Source: Taxawa tesnikishii (nom. ined.) (lineage: Eukaryota; Ascomycota; Dothideomycetes; Dothideales). Taken from it: a stretch of DNA of 64,000 nucleotides. The stretch covers positions 620,001 through 684,000 of the forward strand of contig JAPDRO010000017.1 of NCBI GenBank assembly GCA_030247885.1, in the 5' to 3' direction. The notes beneath the pieces are model-generated. The model did not search any database. It was given only the letters and a program-made list of their open reading frames with translations, and was not told where the DNA came from. A program made the translations under genes and the position numbers. This document shows, one piece after another, positions 35,525 through 45,731 of the stretch. Position 1 is the first letter of the stretch, and every line of letters begins with the position of its first letter.

Positions 35525-36568
35525 TCAGGAGAGGGGTTGCACATTTTGTGATAATGCAATCTCTTTCACGGAGCTTGATCTCACTTGCTCCGCCAGCAGT
35601 AGAAGCCGCTCGAAGGCAGTGAAGCTGATAGCTCCCGATACCTATTTTGAAATCGGATCAGCTCAGCTCAGCTCAAACAGGTCAATGAGCATGCTCTCAT
35701 ACCGTCAGCCTGATAAGTCGTGGTGTGGTGCCACGCCAAAGACCCTTGATCCCTTCCTCCCTTACAACATTTTGCAGACACAACAGAAGAGTACGATTCT
35801 CGGGACCACTTTGTAATGACTGAAGCCTTGTCTTGAGTGTATCAAATGGCATGGTACAATACACAGTGACGACACCGGCAAAACTCCCAGCAATCATGGT
35901 TTGGGCGTTCCGCCACTTCTGGCCCAGACGGCTGCGAATGGTATCGAGAAAAAGCTATAGCTGGTGAACCGAACCATCGAGTTCGAAGCTTGTTTCATGC
36001 TGACCGGAACCACTCCTCTGTAGATGCCTCTTGGTCCCTCGTTCTCCAGAAGCTTTCGTATGGCATCCACAGAGCCACGGAATTGCGGTCCTCCAGGTCG
36101 TCGGCGATCGTCGATAACCCTGGTCTTGATGGTTTCGCCCGGCGTCACGACGAGCACACTCTCCATAAGGCCGGCCACGAAGCCTGCCACTACGTTCGAT
36201 GCTGGTGTGATCTCCCCAGTCAGGGGTTCTTTCGAAGATTTCGCCTGACATTGTCAAAGGTAAAGAATCTGACGGCAGATTTGGAGGCATTGGAAGAACA
36301 GAAAACGCCTGCTCCTCCATAGAGAAGTCTCAATGATCCTTTCTGTCTAAGAGTCTCGAGCAATATCTTAGAAGGGGAAGATGCTTGTCCAGTCCGGCCC
36401 GGAAGCTGCTGACGGGTCTTGATGTATTCAGTTGGATACTTTCGAGATTAATGAACTTGGTTACACATGTCCGTGAGATACACATACGGTGATGAGTGAT
36501 TCCAGGGCGCCAGCTCCAGCGCCAGCAAACAGCGCGTCGACTCCGCGGGGCTGAGGTCGTGAAGTCAT
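35525..36568 (-). CDS. Mitochondrial carrier protein, tricarboxylate/citrate transporter type
   Basis: Member of the mitochondrial carrier family (three repeats of about 100 residues), about 311 residues, in the inner membrane. The signature of each repeat is visible: YPTEYIKTRQQ, TPGETIKTRVIDD and MPFDTLKTRLQ, followed by RLLYGGAGV, GIYRGVVPVSMKQASNSMVRF and GLWRGTTPRLIRL. The SMKQASNSMVRF segment and overall pattern are closest to the citrate carrier (Ctp1) branch. Exons are 36488-36568, 35703-36438 and 35525-35641; introns are 49 and 61 nt, the last containing a small gctca tandem. Two single-base frame changes (GGGG 36224-36227 and near 35,903-35,912) are needed; with one base added at each the length is a multiple of three. 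The location suggests it exchanges an acid made by the neighbouring enzymes with the matrix. Confidence 0.87.
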
Positions 36569-36857
36569 CGTTAGTTATTGGCCGCAGACAAATCATGTCC
36601 GCCGCAAAGACATTTATGTCAGCCTACTTGCCTAGACGGCTATCGAAGGCGTTGGCCAAGAAGAGGTTACATCCGGATCTTCGATATTGTACGAAGACGG
36701 ACTACTCCGCGAAGTTCGCGTGGAGCCAACTAGGGGATCGATCCGGTCTCGCTGCATGATCGACACTTAGACATCTTGGAAATCTCTTGTTTCGACTGTA
36801 TACACATTTACCCCAGTCAATGGATATCGTGTCGCCCGTCCAAATAATAAGTTGAGA
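36569..36857. promoter_or_regulatory. Bidirectional promoter between carrier and amidohydrolase genes
   Basis: 289 bp between divergent starts. It contains CCGGATC at 36673-36679, a motif also present in the promoter between the lactonase and MFS genes (42138-42144) and similar to TCGGATA in the aconitase promoter. A candidate site for the cluster's Zn2Cys6 regulator (inference). A short open frame at 36,597-36,761 has no recognised domain. Confidence 0.4.
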
Positions 36858-37894
36858 ATGTCCACAGCAACAGCGACCCCAACAAACGTTACGGCGGAAC
36901 TGTTTCCGCATGGAGGATGGGACACCCACCATCACATCTTTGAACGTAAAGCATTCCATCTTGTCGATACTGTGTACACTGGCTGAAAAGGTCATCATAT
37001 AGCACAAAGGTTCAGCTATGCTTCGCATCGGCACCTTACTCCTCCGACTGCATCTATCGAGCAATGCAACTCATTCAAAAAAGCCTTGGAATCACTCGCT
37101 CAGTACTGGTACACGGACTCTCCTACGGTCATGATTGCACATCGTTGCATACGTTTATCAAAGAGCTGGGAAATGGAAACACAAGGGGAGTGGCAGTGAT
37201 TAGCAAAAAACGACAGACAAGGAGATAGACGAGCTCCACCTGTCCGGAGTCCGCGGTATCCGCTTGGACTTGTACAGCGAGGGAGCCATGCAAGACCTCG
37301 ACAAACAGAAGGAAATGCTCCGGTATTATGCACATCGCATCGAGAAGCGAGGATGGAGTATGGCATTCCTGCAAATGTCTCCGGACAACTGGGAACCACT
37401 GTCCGAGGTGGTAGCAACACTTCCAGTACCGGTGGTCACGGATCACTTCGCCCTCATGAAAGGGAGCAGTATGCTGCCTAAAGGTGTTGCCGTTCTCGAA
37501 CAGCCCGGATTGCAAGCTATCGCAGACATGATGAAAGCGGGGAACTTCTGGGTCAAATTGAGCGCTCCATATCGGTGCTCGGAACAGGCACCGCATTACG
37601 GGGACATGGAAGAGCTAGTCAGGTTTCTAGTGAAGACGAATCCACGGAGAGTACTCTGGGGTAGCGACTGGTACTCGGTTTCTCGATTGATACATGAATA
37701 TCCAGACCGGCTAATAATGCTGCAGGCCTCATACTCCTCGAATGAAAATCAGAACGCCGGAGGACGCGTTGAAGGAGACACCGTTCCTCCAAGTAGATGA
37801 TTTGGCCTGGCTCAAGAGTCTGCGGAACTGGCTGTCGGATGAGGAATGGCACTTGTTGATGGTAGTTAACCCAGAGACCCTGTATGGATGGTAG
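36858..37894 (+). CDS. Amidohydrolase related to 2-pyrone-4,6-dicarboxylate lactonase
   Basis: TIM-barrel amidohydrolase of the COG3618/amidohydrolase-2 group, about 308 residues, the family that contains LigI, which opens 2-pyrone-4,6-dicarboxylate. The N-terminal metal-type motif is GGWDTHHHIFEP (HxH), followed by RFSYASHRHLTPP; later blocks are GVRGIRLDLYSEG, VPVVTDHFALMKG (His and Asp), FWVKLSAPYRCSE and PRRVLWGSDWPHTPRMK (catalytic Asp). Exons are 36858-36945, 37003-37670 and 37726-37894; introns 57 and 55 nt. One base is missing in each of two six-A runs, 37077-37082 and 37205-37210; with both the length is a multiple of three. No targeting signal. The family also hydrolyses sugar lactones and other lactones, so the substrate is only suggested by context. 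Confidence 0.88.
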
Positions 37895-38097
37895 AGTAAT
37901 ACATGAGAGATCCTGTCAAACTCACGTGACCATGTGTTTGATACCCCGCACTTTCGCTGATTTCCGTGATCTGAGCGATTTGCGTTCCGTTCCGTCTTCC
38001 TCGTTCGCACAAAGCTGGAGCCGTCCGCACTTTTCACTCCTGCTAGACGCGCATCCATTATTGTCTGCAACAAGGAGTGGCGCGTGGGGTTGTCTTG

Positions 38098-40621
38098 ATG
38101 GACAACGATGTCAGTGTTTCGCCGGCTCCACAGCCTTCAAGCCGTAAGAAGGTGCGGCTAGCGTGTGAGCGATGTCGTGATCGTCGCATCAAGGTTGGTT
38201 TCCCTACAATTTCGGCTATACAGCTTCACGTCTGACAGAAACCAAGTGTGATGGTCAAGTACCGGCATGTGGCAATTGCGCCAAAGCTCGAGCCGATTGC
38301 ATTGACGTTGACGCGCGCTCGGCTGCTGGTCGCGTGTCTAGAGCGTATGGTTTCGAGCCCTTGGTCGTTCATGCTTTGGCTGACACAGGCAAGCTCTCAA
38401 GTCAATGCTGTTGCGCGCATCCAATGGCTAGAAGATCTGATCAAGTCCCGCCTGCCAGACGTTGATCTTGCATGCGGCCCTTCGGTATCTCTCCCCGGCC
38501 CAGTTAGTGGCAGTGCGAAGGGTGATCCTTCACACGCCGCATCCGAAGATGGCCGCAGCAACAAGCGTCAACGAGGACCCGATCAAGAGCACGATCTGGA
38601 TGCGACGGCTGCGATGAGGGCTCGCTTCATGGCCATGCAACTCGGTCTCTTTTCTCTGAACGGGAATGCATCTCGATTACACTATGTCGGCTCCTCCTCC
38701 GGATCTTTCTTTGCTTCTATGCTGCAGGCTAATCATGCTGCTGGAGACGAGTCACATCATGACGAAGCACAAGGGCTTGAGCCTGATAGTACTGCTCTCA
38801 ACAATCTGGACGGTGATTGTCCTGGAAGCTGCAGTCATGCGCTTACGCCTGATCTGGCAGCAGTCTTTGCATCGCTCCGAACGGTAAGTCTCGAAAAGAC
38901 TCAGGAAGCTCTCGCGCTGCAAGTTTGACGCTCAGCTTTCGAGAAGCACCTCGTCCTGTAACATTGCTCATATCTGGTGCAGAATCTGCCGCCCGAGAAG
39001 GAGTGTCAAGCGCTCATCACAGACTTTTTCTCCCACTGGCATCCTGATTATCCCATCCTGCACAGGCCAAGCTTCAACACGCTTGTGGAATCTCTTCATC
39101 AGTGCACCGGCCCTCCAGCTGAAAACTTCGATCACAACGGATGGCCTTCCGATCTAGCGGGCTTTCGGTACAACGGAGAAGTCTTCACAGACAACGGCAG
39201 AGAACGTATTCTAGTGTCAGTTCATGCCGCTGCCACTCAACTCCTACTCGTATTGAGCATCTCAGCGCATCTACGTGTCCGGAAGCGTCGGTATCAACAC
39301 GATCCCACAAGGTTCTATGGGGCAGCCATGGCACTATCACGGAATGCGGTTGCAGAGGCGTCGCTCGCGTCAATACAGATACTGCTGCTACTCGTTCTCT
39401 ACAGCTTCCACAGCTCTGATGGCGGGAACACTTGGATCATGCTCCACATGGCTATGAGCTATGCCATTGACCTCGGTCTGCATCGAGATATGCCTGCGAC
39501 AACGAGTTTCCCTGAGATTGCTGTGCAGATGAGGCGAAGGGTGTTCTTCTGCACTTACTCCTTGGAGAGGTTAGTTTTACAACCACCGCATGAATACGAG
39601 ATCATGGGTACAGACTTACCGACGGATTAGATGGGTGAGCACCGTGCAGGGACGCCCGCTTGGCTTTGAAGATCACACGCTCGACCTGACCCTTCCCAAG
39701 GTTGCGGCAATCATTCCGACAGATGACTTGGCTCTGAGAGATCAAGTATATATCCCATATTCAATCATCAGATTCCAATGGTCGAACATTCTCTCTCAAA
39801 TCAAACGTTATCTTTACCGCTTCCCCGATCCTGCCGCACCACCTCCTAATGACCAGGATGTCCAGGCCTTGCAACAAGAACTCAGAGTGCGGTTGGAGAA
39901 CTGGCTCGCAGAAGGCGTCAACATCGTCAAGGCTGTTCCTCAACCGGAAAGGGTCCGTCTCAACACAAAACTGGAGATGGATTATCATGCAGCTATGTGC
40001 TTGCTGTATCAACCTTCACAGGTGTGCAGGCGACCGACGAACGAAGCATTGCAGCAATGTCTCAACAGCGCTGTTAAACGCCTTCGTCTGTACGGATTGT
40101 TGTATGAGCAGAACCATCTTTACATGAGCTGGCCTACAGCTCATGGTGTCTTCCTGACCGGTGCCACCGTGCTGTACTGCATATGGTCCTCACTGGAGTT
40201 ACGCGCTTCAGCTTCTCTCTCCAGCCTTGCCAAGGACTTCCGGTTGTGTTCCAGCTTATTGGCAATGTGTGGTGAATGGTGGCCACTCATCCGGCAAGGG
40301 AGGAACAGCTTCGATCGCTTGGCAGATCTGACCCTCAGGGTGACAGCTGAAAATCCCAACATAGCGTCGGATGCACCCGCTCGATCGATGGAGCCATTCC
40401 CAGGTGCAACACAGCCACAAATGGACGCTGTGAACGGATTTGGCACGACAATCGAGAGCTTGTTGCAATCTTTCTTGCAATACGAACTGCAGTTTCCGGA
40501 AATCGTGGACTCTCTCAACTCCGCTGACTGGCTACAAGAAGATGTGGATTCGATGTCAAGTGGAATCATACTCGATAATCAATTCGCAGCCAACCCTAGC
40601 GATCTGTGCGGTTTCGAATGA
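38098..40621 (+). CDS. Zn2Cys6 transcription factor with fungal-specific regulatory domain
   Basis: Fungal binuclear-cluster regulator, about 753 residues, probably the local regulator of the surrounding genes. The six-cysteine cluster is ACERCRDRRIK joined by splicing to CDGQVPACGNCAKARADC, giving exact C-X2-C-X6-C-X6-C-X2-C-X6-C spacing. A dimerisation helix follows (VARIQWLEDLIKSRLP), and the fungal-specific (PF04082-type) middle region starts at LITDFFSHWHPDYPILHRPSF and contains ISIQILLLLVLYSF-like and LGLHRDMP elements. Exons are 38098-38193, 38247-38344, 38394-38883, 38983-39569 and 39631-40621, total 2,262 nt, a multiple of three without any correction. The first two introns appear to use AAG acceptors a few bases beyond a nearer CAG (see findings). 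Confidence 0.93.
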
Positions 40622-40720
40622 CCAACCATTCAACTCTAATGATGGAGCACTCCGTGGCTGCTGCGATTCTTCTGCCTTCCCCGATGTTACACGATGATGT
40701 GACAGCCCCTCAACTTCGGC

Positions 40721-42040
40721 TCATGGCGATGTTGATGTCACTAACGTGCCAAACGCCCCTCGACCTACAATCCAAAGCTCGTGATGTCCAAGCGCCAAGG
40801 AAACGGCCAGGTTCTCGCCGCCACCGACTCGAATCGTACCCAGAGTCAAGCCGGTTTCTGGACTGATGACATCGACACCGCCACCGGCACCGCAGAAAAT
40901 CCACCCCTCACGGCTGACGCGGATACCATCGTAGAAATATGAGATGGGGTTGTTGAGAAGACGCTTGTTCGTAAGGATAGGGAGCTGCTTGCCGAAAGCG
41001 GAAGTAGCGAAATCATAAGCCCACAGCTCGCGCGCACCAAATGGGTTCTTTGCCGACGGACGGAATTCAGAGACTCCTGTGTCTGGCAAATAGATCGTTC
41101 GACCGGAGGGATCGACAGCGACACCGTTTGCATTGCCGGTCGTCGTCTGTACAAGTTTTGGTTGCATGGTCGAGCCGTTGACGAAATAGGTTGAAGGGTT
41201 CGTCTGACGTGCGTAAGGGATAATACCCCGGCCCTGGATAACCGTCAACGAGCTGCCGAGGAACTAAATTGAAGGGGTTCCAAGACTTACCCAACCTGCT
41301 TTACTATCGGTGAGGTAAAAGTTACCACTCGGATCGACGTCCAAATCGTTGAAACCTGCAAAAGGTTGCTCATAGTAGTTGTTGAGAAGGGTCGTTCGCT
41401 CCCAGGTTTTCGGATCGATTCTCGCTAGATAGCCCGTCTCATCGGGACCGCCGTCAGTCACAACGTATAAAGCGTCCTGGTATGCAACACAGCCGTGTAC
41501 ATTGACGGTTGGAGGATCGGTGGTGATATTGTGAAGTGTGTTAGAGGTCGTATTGAGTAGGTATTGCCAGGTATGTACGCCCTCATTACCTCCAGGTGGT
41601 CCCCATTCCACGAAGAAGAGGTCTCTAGTACCCGGAAGGACACAAGGCGCTTCATGAGATTGGAAAGCTAGTGTCTGAACATGTTCGACCTTTGCGTTTG
41701 GACCAATGAGATTAAAGAACTCCTCATCGTAAGCAACAAAATCGGTGGAGTTCAGTTGCTGGTTCCTACGTCCTTGTCAGACATTCGTCTTGTGCTATTC
41801 ATCAGTAGGATCGCCCTACGCTGCAATCAAGGATGGACTCGCAGCCTGAGCGTCTGACGGCTCATCGAAGACAGAGCGATTGAAAGCACCGGAAAGGACG
41901 GCGAACGATGGCACATCGTACGACAACCAAGCCCATGATCCAATACTCTCATTGAACCTAGTTGGCAAGGATTTCAGAATCTGTGATTCTGCAGCAACGG
42001 AAAAGGATAGGACCAATGCAATAATCGAAAGTCTATCCAT
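40721..42040 (-). CDS. Secreted SMP-30/gluconolactonase-like beta-propeller protein
   Basis: Member of the SMP-30/gluconolaconase/LRE-like family, about 402 residues, with signal peptide MDRLSIIALVLSFSVAAES, so probably secreted. Propeller and metal-type motifs visible: EWGPPGG, NVHGCVAYQDALYVVTDGG, GFNDLDVDPSGNFYLTDS (Asn/Asp), GNANGVAVDPSGRTIYLPDTG and DGIRVSREGWIFCGAGGGV (Asp). Such enzymes open sugar or aromatic lactones with a divalent cation. Exons are 41820-42040, 41291-41765 and 40721-41233; introns 54 and 57 nt; total 1,209 nt, a multiple of three, with no frame error. It converges on the regulator gene with 99 bp between stops. If it takes part in the neighbouring pathway it would act outside the cell, before uptake by the divergent transporter; that is inference. 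Confidence 0.88.
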
Positions 42041-42691
42041 GATGGGATAGAACGGAAAGCAGGGCGGGCTTAGCGGGGGTGTGACGGTAATGGTGCTCCA
42101 TGTTTGCCGGGATCCTCATGATACTTATATCCATATACCGGATCATTCCAGATATGTTGTGGCGAGGGCAGCACTTCATGGGACAATCAATCGATCCCTC
42201 AGCGGACTGAATGCAGTGTTGCTGTTGCCCCGTACCACAGTCAAAGAGGGGAAGGAGGCAGCCTGGCGGTCTGTATCAATGCTTTCTGTATGCCCAGCTC
42301 GTAGTGTTATGTCCGTGCCTGCGCCTGTTGGGCATAACCAATCACGGTAATCATTAGCCACTTCATGCCTGGTCAACCACCTTCTCTGCTGACTCGTGTC
42401 CACGGAGTAGTCCATAGGCTTGAGCTAGAGATGCCGCTCCAGTCTGGGGTTGCGGGGATTTCGCGGAGAGATCGTGGGGTATATCAAGCGTTGCAAAGGC
42501 CGGAGCCATCCATCCTCTCTGGATCAGTCCGCCCCCTCACATCACGCATCAGTAGCGCTCCTCGGCACAAATGCGTACCTATATGCTGGAGACCGCGGCA
42601 AATTATATATACGTCCAGTTCGATGCGTTGTTCCTTGACTAGCAATCATCCGTGCCCTCTCTGTACCCTATTGCTCTTTCTTTTGGTAAAC
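42041..42691. promoter_or_regulatory. Bidirectional promoter between lactonase and MFS genes
   Basis: 651 bp between divergent starts. CCGGATC occurs at 42138-42144, matching the site in the carrier/amidohydrolase promoter. A TATATATA-like patch lies near 42,603-42,610, about 85 bp before the MFS start, a plausible core promoter. No repeat found. Confidence 0.4.
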
Positions 42692-44322
42692 ATGGCGACA
42701 GTATCGAAGGATATGTCTGTGGAACACCACGAGCTGGTCGACAACAAGTTCAACCTGCATTCAACTGATGACGAGCCAGTGTTCGATGAAGAGTTGTTTC
42801 GTCGGAGGGAGAGGAGCTTGGTGAGGAAACTGGATTTGACTCTCACTCCGATGATCTGGATTCTCTATGTCTTCAACTACCTTGACCGCAACAACATTGC
42901 GTGAGTGCCATAGAACGAGATATACATATATTACGAACACATAACTGACAGCTGACAGCTCAGCAAAGCTCGGCACATTTGAAAAGGATCTGGGACTCAA
43001 AGGCACCCAATTCAATACAGCTGTATCAATTCTAAATGTTGGGTAAGAATACTCGTACCTTCGTCAACAGACTTTCCCTGACCCTTGCTCAGATACATGA
43101 TCATGCAATTGCCTAGCAATATGCTCTTGACACGAGTTCGGCCCTCCCTGTACATCCCCTTCTGGGTATGCATCTGGTCTATCATCTCCGCCACCACAGC
43201 CGCTGGTCACAGCTACACACATCTTATTGTCATTCGATTCTTCCTCGGAATTGCAGAAGCCCCGTTCTTTCCCGGTGCCTTCTACCTTCTCTCATGCTGG
43301 TACACGCGCAAAGAGCTGGGCCTACGGACGGCGATTATGTACTCAGGTCTTGTCCTTGCGACGGCGTTCTCCGGTCTCATCGCTGCCGGTGTGTTCTCCG
43401 GACTCGATGGCGCTATGGGACTGACAGCGTGGCGGTGGTTGTTCATCATCGAGGGTGCTGCAAGCTTCTTGTTTGGGCTTCTTGCAACACAAATACTCCC
43501 AGACTTCCCAGACTCCAAGAGTGGAAGTACGAAGTGGCTCTTGACTGAAGAGGAACGGGCAGTCGCAATGGAGCGCATGAGGCGCGATCGCGTCTCGGCT
43601 CCGGAAGGGAACCGGTCCGTTTGGTATGGCTTAAAGCTGGCCGTCGTGGATTACCGTACCTGGATATTCGTAAGTTCCTGCGAAAACTCAGTTGTTGCTG
43701 AAGAATACACCTAACGTTATGCCAGGTTTTGATGCTCCTCGCCAACCATACCGCATATGGGTTCAACTCCTTTTATCCTTCTATCGTCAAAGGACTCCAT
43801 TTGGGATCGACTACAGTTACTCTGGTTCTCACAGCACCGCCATACCTTCTAGCGACCATCGTCTCCTTCTGTTTTGCCTACTCCAGCGACCGCTTTGGAG
43901 AGCGAGGTTACCACATCTCCATTCCAATGAGCGTAGCAGCAGTGGGCTTCATCATCTCCGCTGCGACTTTGAACGTCCACGTCCGCTACGCTGCTTCCTT
44001 CCTGTTCATCTGTGGCTGCTTTTCATCAAACGCGATGATATGGAGCTGGGCAGCATCAACGCTCAGTCAGACGCCGGAGAAGAAAGCGGCCGCTACTGCA
44101 CTGATCAACCTGCTGGCGCAGCTGGGCAATATCTGGAGTCCGTACTTTTTCCGTCCGCAAGACGCCACTCGCTACCTTTTGGCAATCTTGTTGATGATGG
44201 CGTTTACGCTTCTGGGTGTCGCGACTTGCGTCGCCATGAAATGGTCATTGCGCAGAGCGAACAAGCGGATATTGGAAGAGCATGAGGGCCTCGAGAGAAA
44301 GCCTACACTGCACACGTTGTAG
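42692..44322 (+). CDS. MFS transporter, anion:cation symporter (ACS) family
   Basis: Plasma-membrane major facilitator of the ACS branch (Dal5/Tna1-like), about 488 residues with 12 predicted helices; members take up organic anions such as allantoate, nicotinate or tartrate. After a cytosolic N terminus comes LTPMIWILYVFNYLDRNNIA (helix 1, with the family YLDR motif); then YMIMQLPSNMLLTRVRPSLY, RFFLGIAEAPFFPGAFYLLS and WYTRKELGLRTAIMYSG. The second half has AYGFNSFYPSIVKGL and the charged loop YSSDRFGERGYH. Exons are 42692-42900, 42959-43042, 43093-43669 and 43726-44322; introns 58, 50 and 56 nt, all with clear ends; total 1,467 nt, a multiple of three. It probably imports the substrate of the adjacent enzymes (inference). 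Confidence 0.93.
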
Positions 44323-45731
44323 ATTTGGCAGAAGGACAATCAAAAGATGGTGGCGATCAAGGCCAGTAACGGCGTTTCCGCTTATGACATGTGTGGAAGA
44401 TCTATCATGCTATTTAGTTGCCCAATCGCACTGATGTCTATACACTTGATTCGCCCCTCTAAACCCTAAGGGTCTTGACACCTGACCAATGCAGTCAGTA
44501 CTACTATAACAAGGTAGCCAGTGTCCTATTCCGTTGCTATTCACCACCGTAGAGGCTCCGAAATCTGTCTCTTCCTCATGTAGGATAGCGTCTAATGGAT
44601 GGGAACTGCTTGCACGTGGACGATGGCCATTTGCGTGCGAGTGTACGCCTTTTCATAGGAGTGTCGAGCTTGTTCGATTGCTTGTTGGGACCTTTGAATG
44701 TTTGTCTATCGATCTCAGCCGAACTGGGCGCGCCGATGTGGATTAGGGACATAGCTAGCCATAGAAGGTTTACGTATAGTTCCTATTATTACCGACGCGA
44801 TAAAACGTAAGGTTATAGACTTAAAGGTAAATACGTTATAATACCTCATAGAAGTCTTAAAAGCCTTTTATAGTAAGTTATCGTAACGTATTAACTAAAA
44901 TTTACCCTATGAATTAGTTATCTTATTATTAGCTATTATATTTAGAGTTTACTAAGTTATTTGCATTATTTATCTTCTTATTAACTATTATATTTAAAAT
45001 ATTTAAAGTCTATTAAATTATTTATGTTATATATACTATTATTAACTTATTTATATTAGAGTTTATAAAGTTGCTTTTAATATTTATTACTTCTTTATAT
45101 ATATACTTTCTATTTATAATAAGCCTTATATTAATTTATAATATAGATAGTATTATAAATATTATTATAACTAGATTTAGTAAGTTAGTACAATAAATAA
45201 TAGACTTTTTTTACCTCTTATTAAGAGAATACCGATCGAAGATATAAAGATAAAGATAAAGCGGAGTAAGGAGTAGCTGTTGGCAATTTCGCGAAATAGT
45301 CCTTAGCGGCCGAGCCGACCGACCGAGCGTCCGAGTTCGGTACCTCCAGGAAAGTGCCGAGTTGTGGTAGCGCCAAGGTCGGCCAGGACCGAGAGCGCCG
45401 GGGATCAGATAGCCTCGGAAGTTCGGCGCTCTCGGTCCTGAGCCACCTTCAGGGCTTCCCCTTAGCGTCGTCCCTCGATGATCTGTCCTTGGGCAACTGC
45501 TAGAGACCATACCGGATGAGACTTCGGACGCACAACCACCGCGTGTGGGTCGTAGTGTGGACAGATGCGGAGTCGGAAATGTTGCGATTGAGGGACGGTG
45601 AAGTGTAAAGTAGATAAGACGACAGACACGCCAATCAGCTGGGTGACTTAGTATCCTCGAGCTTTGTTCTGTCGCCTCTCCCCGCACGCAAAGTATAAAG
45701 CGCCTCGCAAAAACGCTCGACGCAGTCAAAG
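44323..45731. other. Intergenic region with a RIP-mutated A+T-rich block and a hairpin
   Basis: 1.41 kb. The part 44,770-45,240 is strongly A+T-rich with many TA steps and few CA/TG steps, the RIP footprint; the original element is not recognisable. The rest is of normal composition and contains the long hairpin at 45384-45440 and the promoter of the downstream hydrolase. Confidence 0.6.
45384..45440. repeat. Perfect 17-bp inverted repeat (hairpin)
   Basis: CAGGACCGAGAGCGCCG at 45384-45400 is followed 23 bp later by its exact complement at 45424-45440. The stem is G+C-rich and would form a stable cruciform or RNA hairpin. It lies about 290 bp before the hydrolase start and 150 bp after the RIP block. 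It could be a regulatory palindrome or the end of an otherwise unseen element; neither can be told apart here. Confidence 0.85.

Noticed and set aside
38098-38344. Frameshift in the regulator's zinc cluster
   Set aside because: Using the AAG acceptor at 38,246 gives perfect Zn2Cys6 spacing and a coding length divisible by three without any correction.
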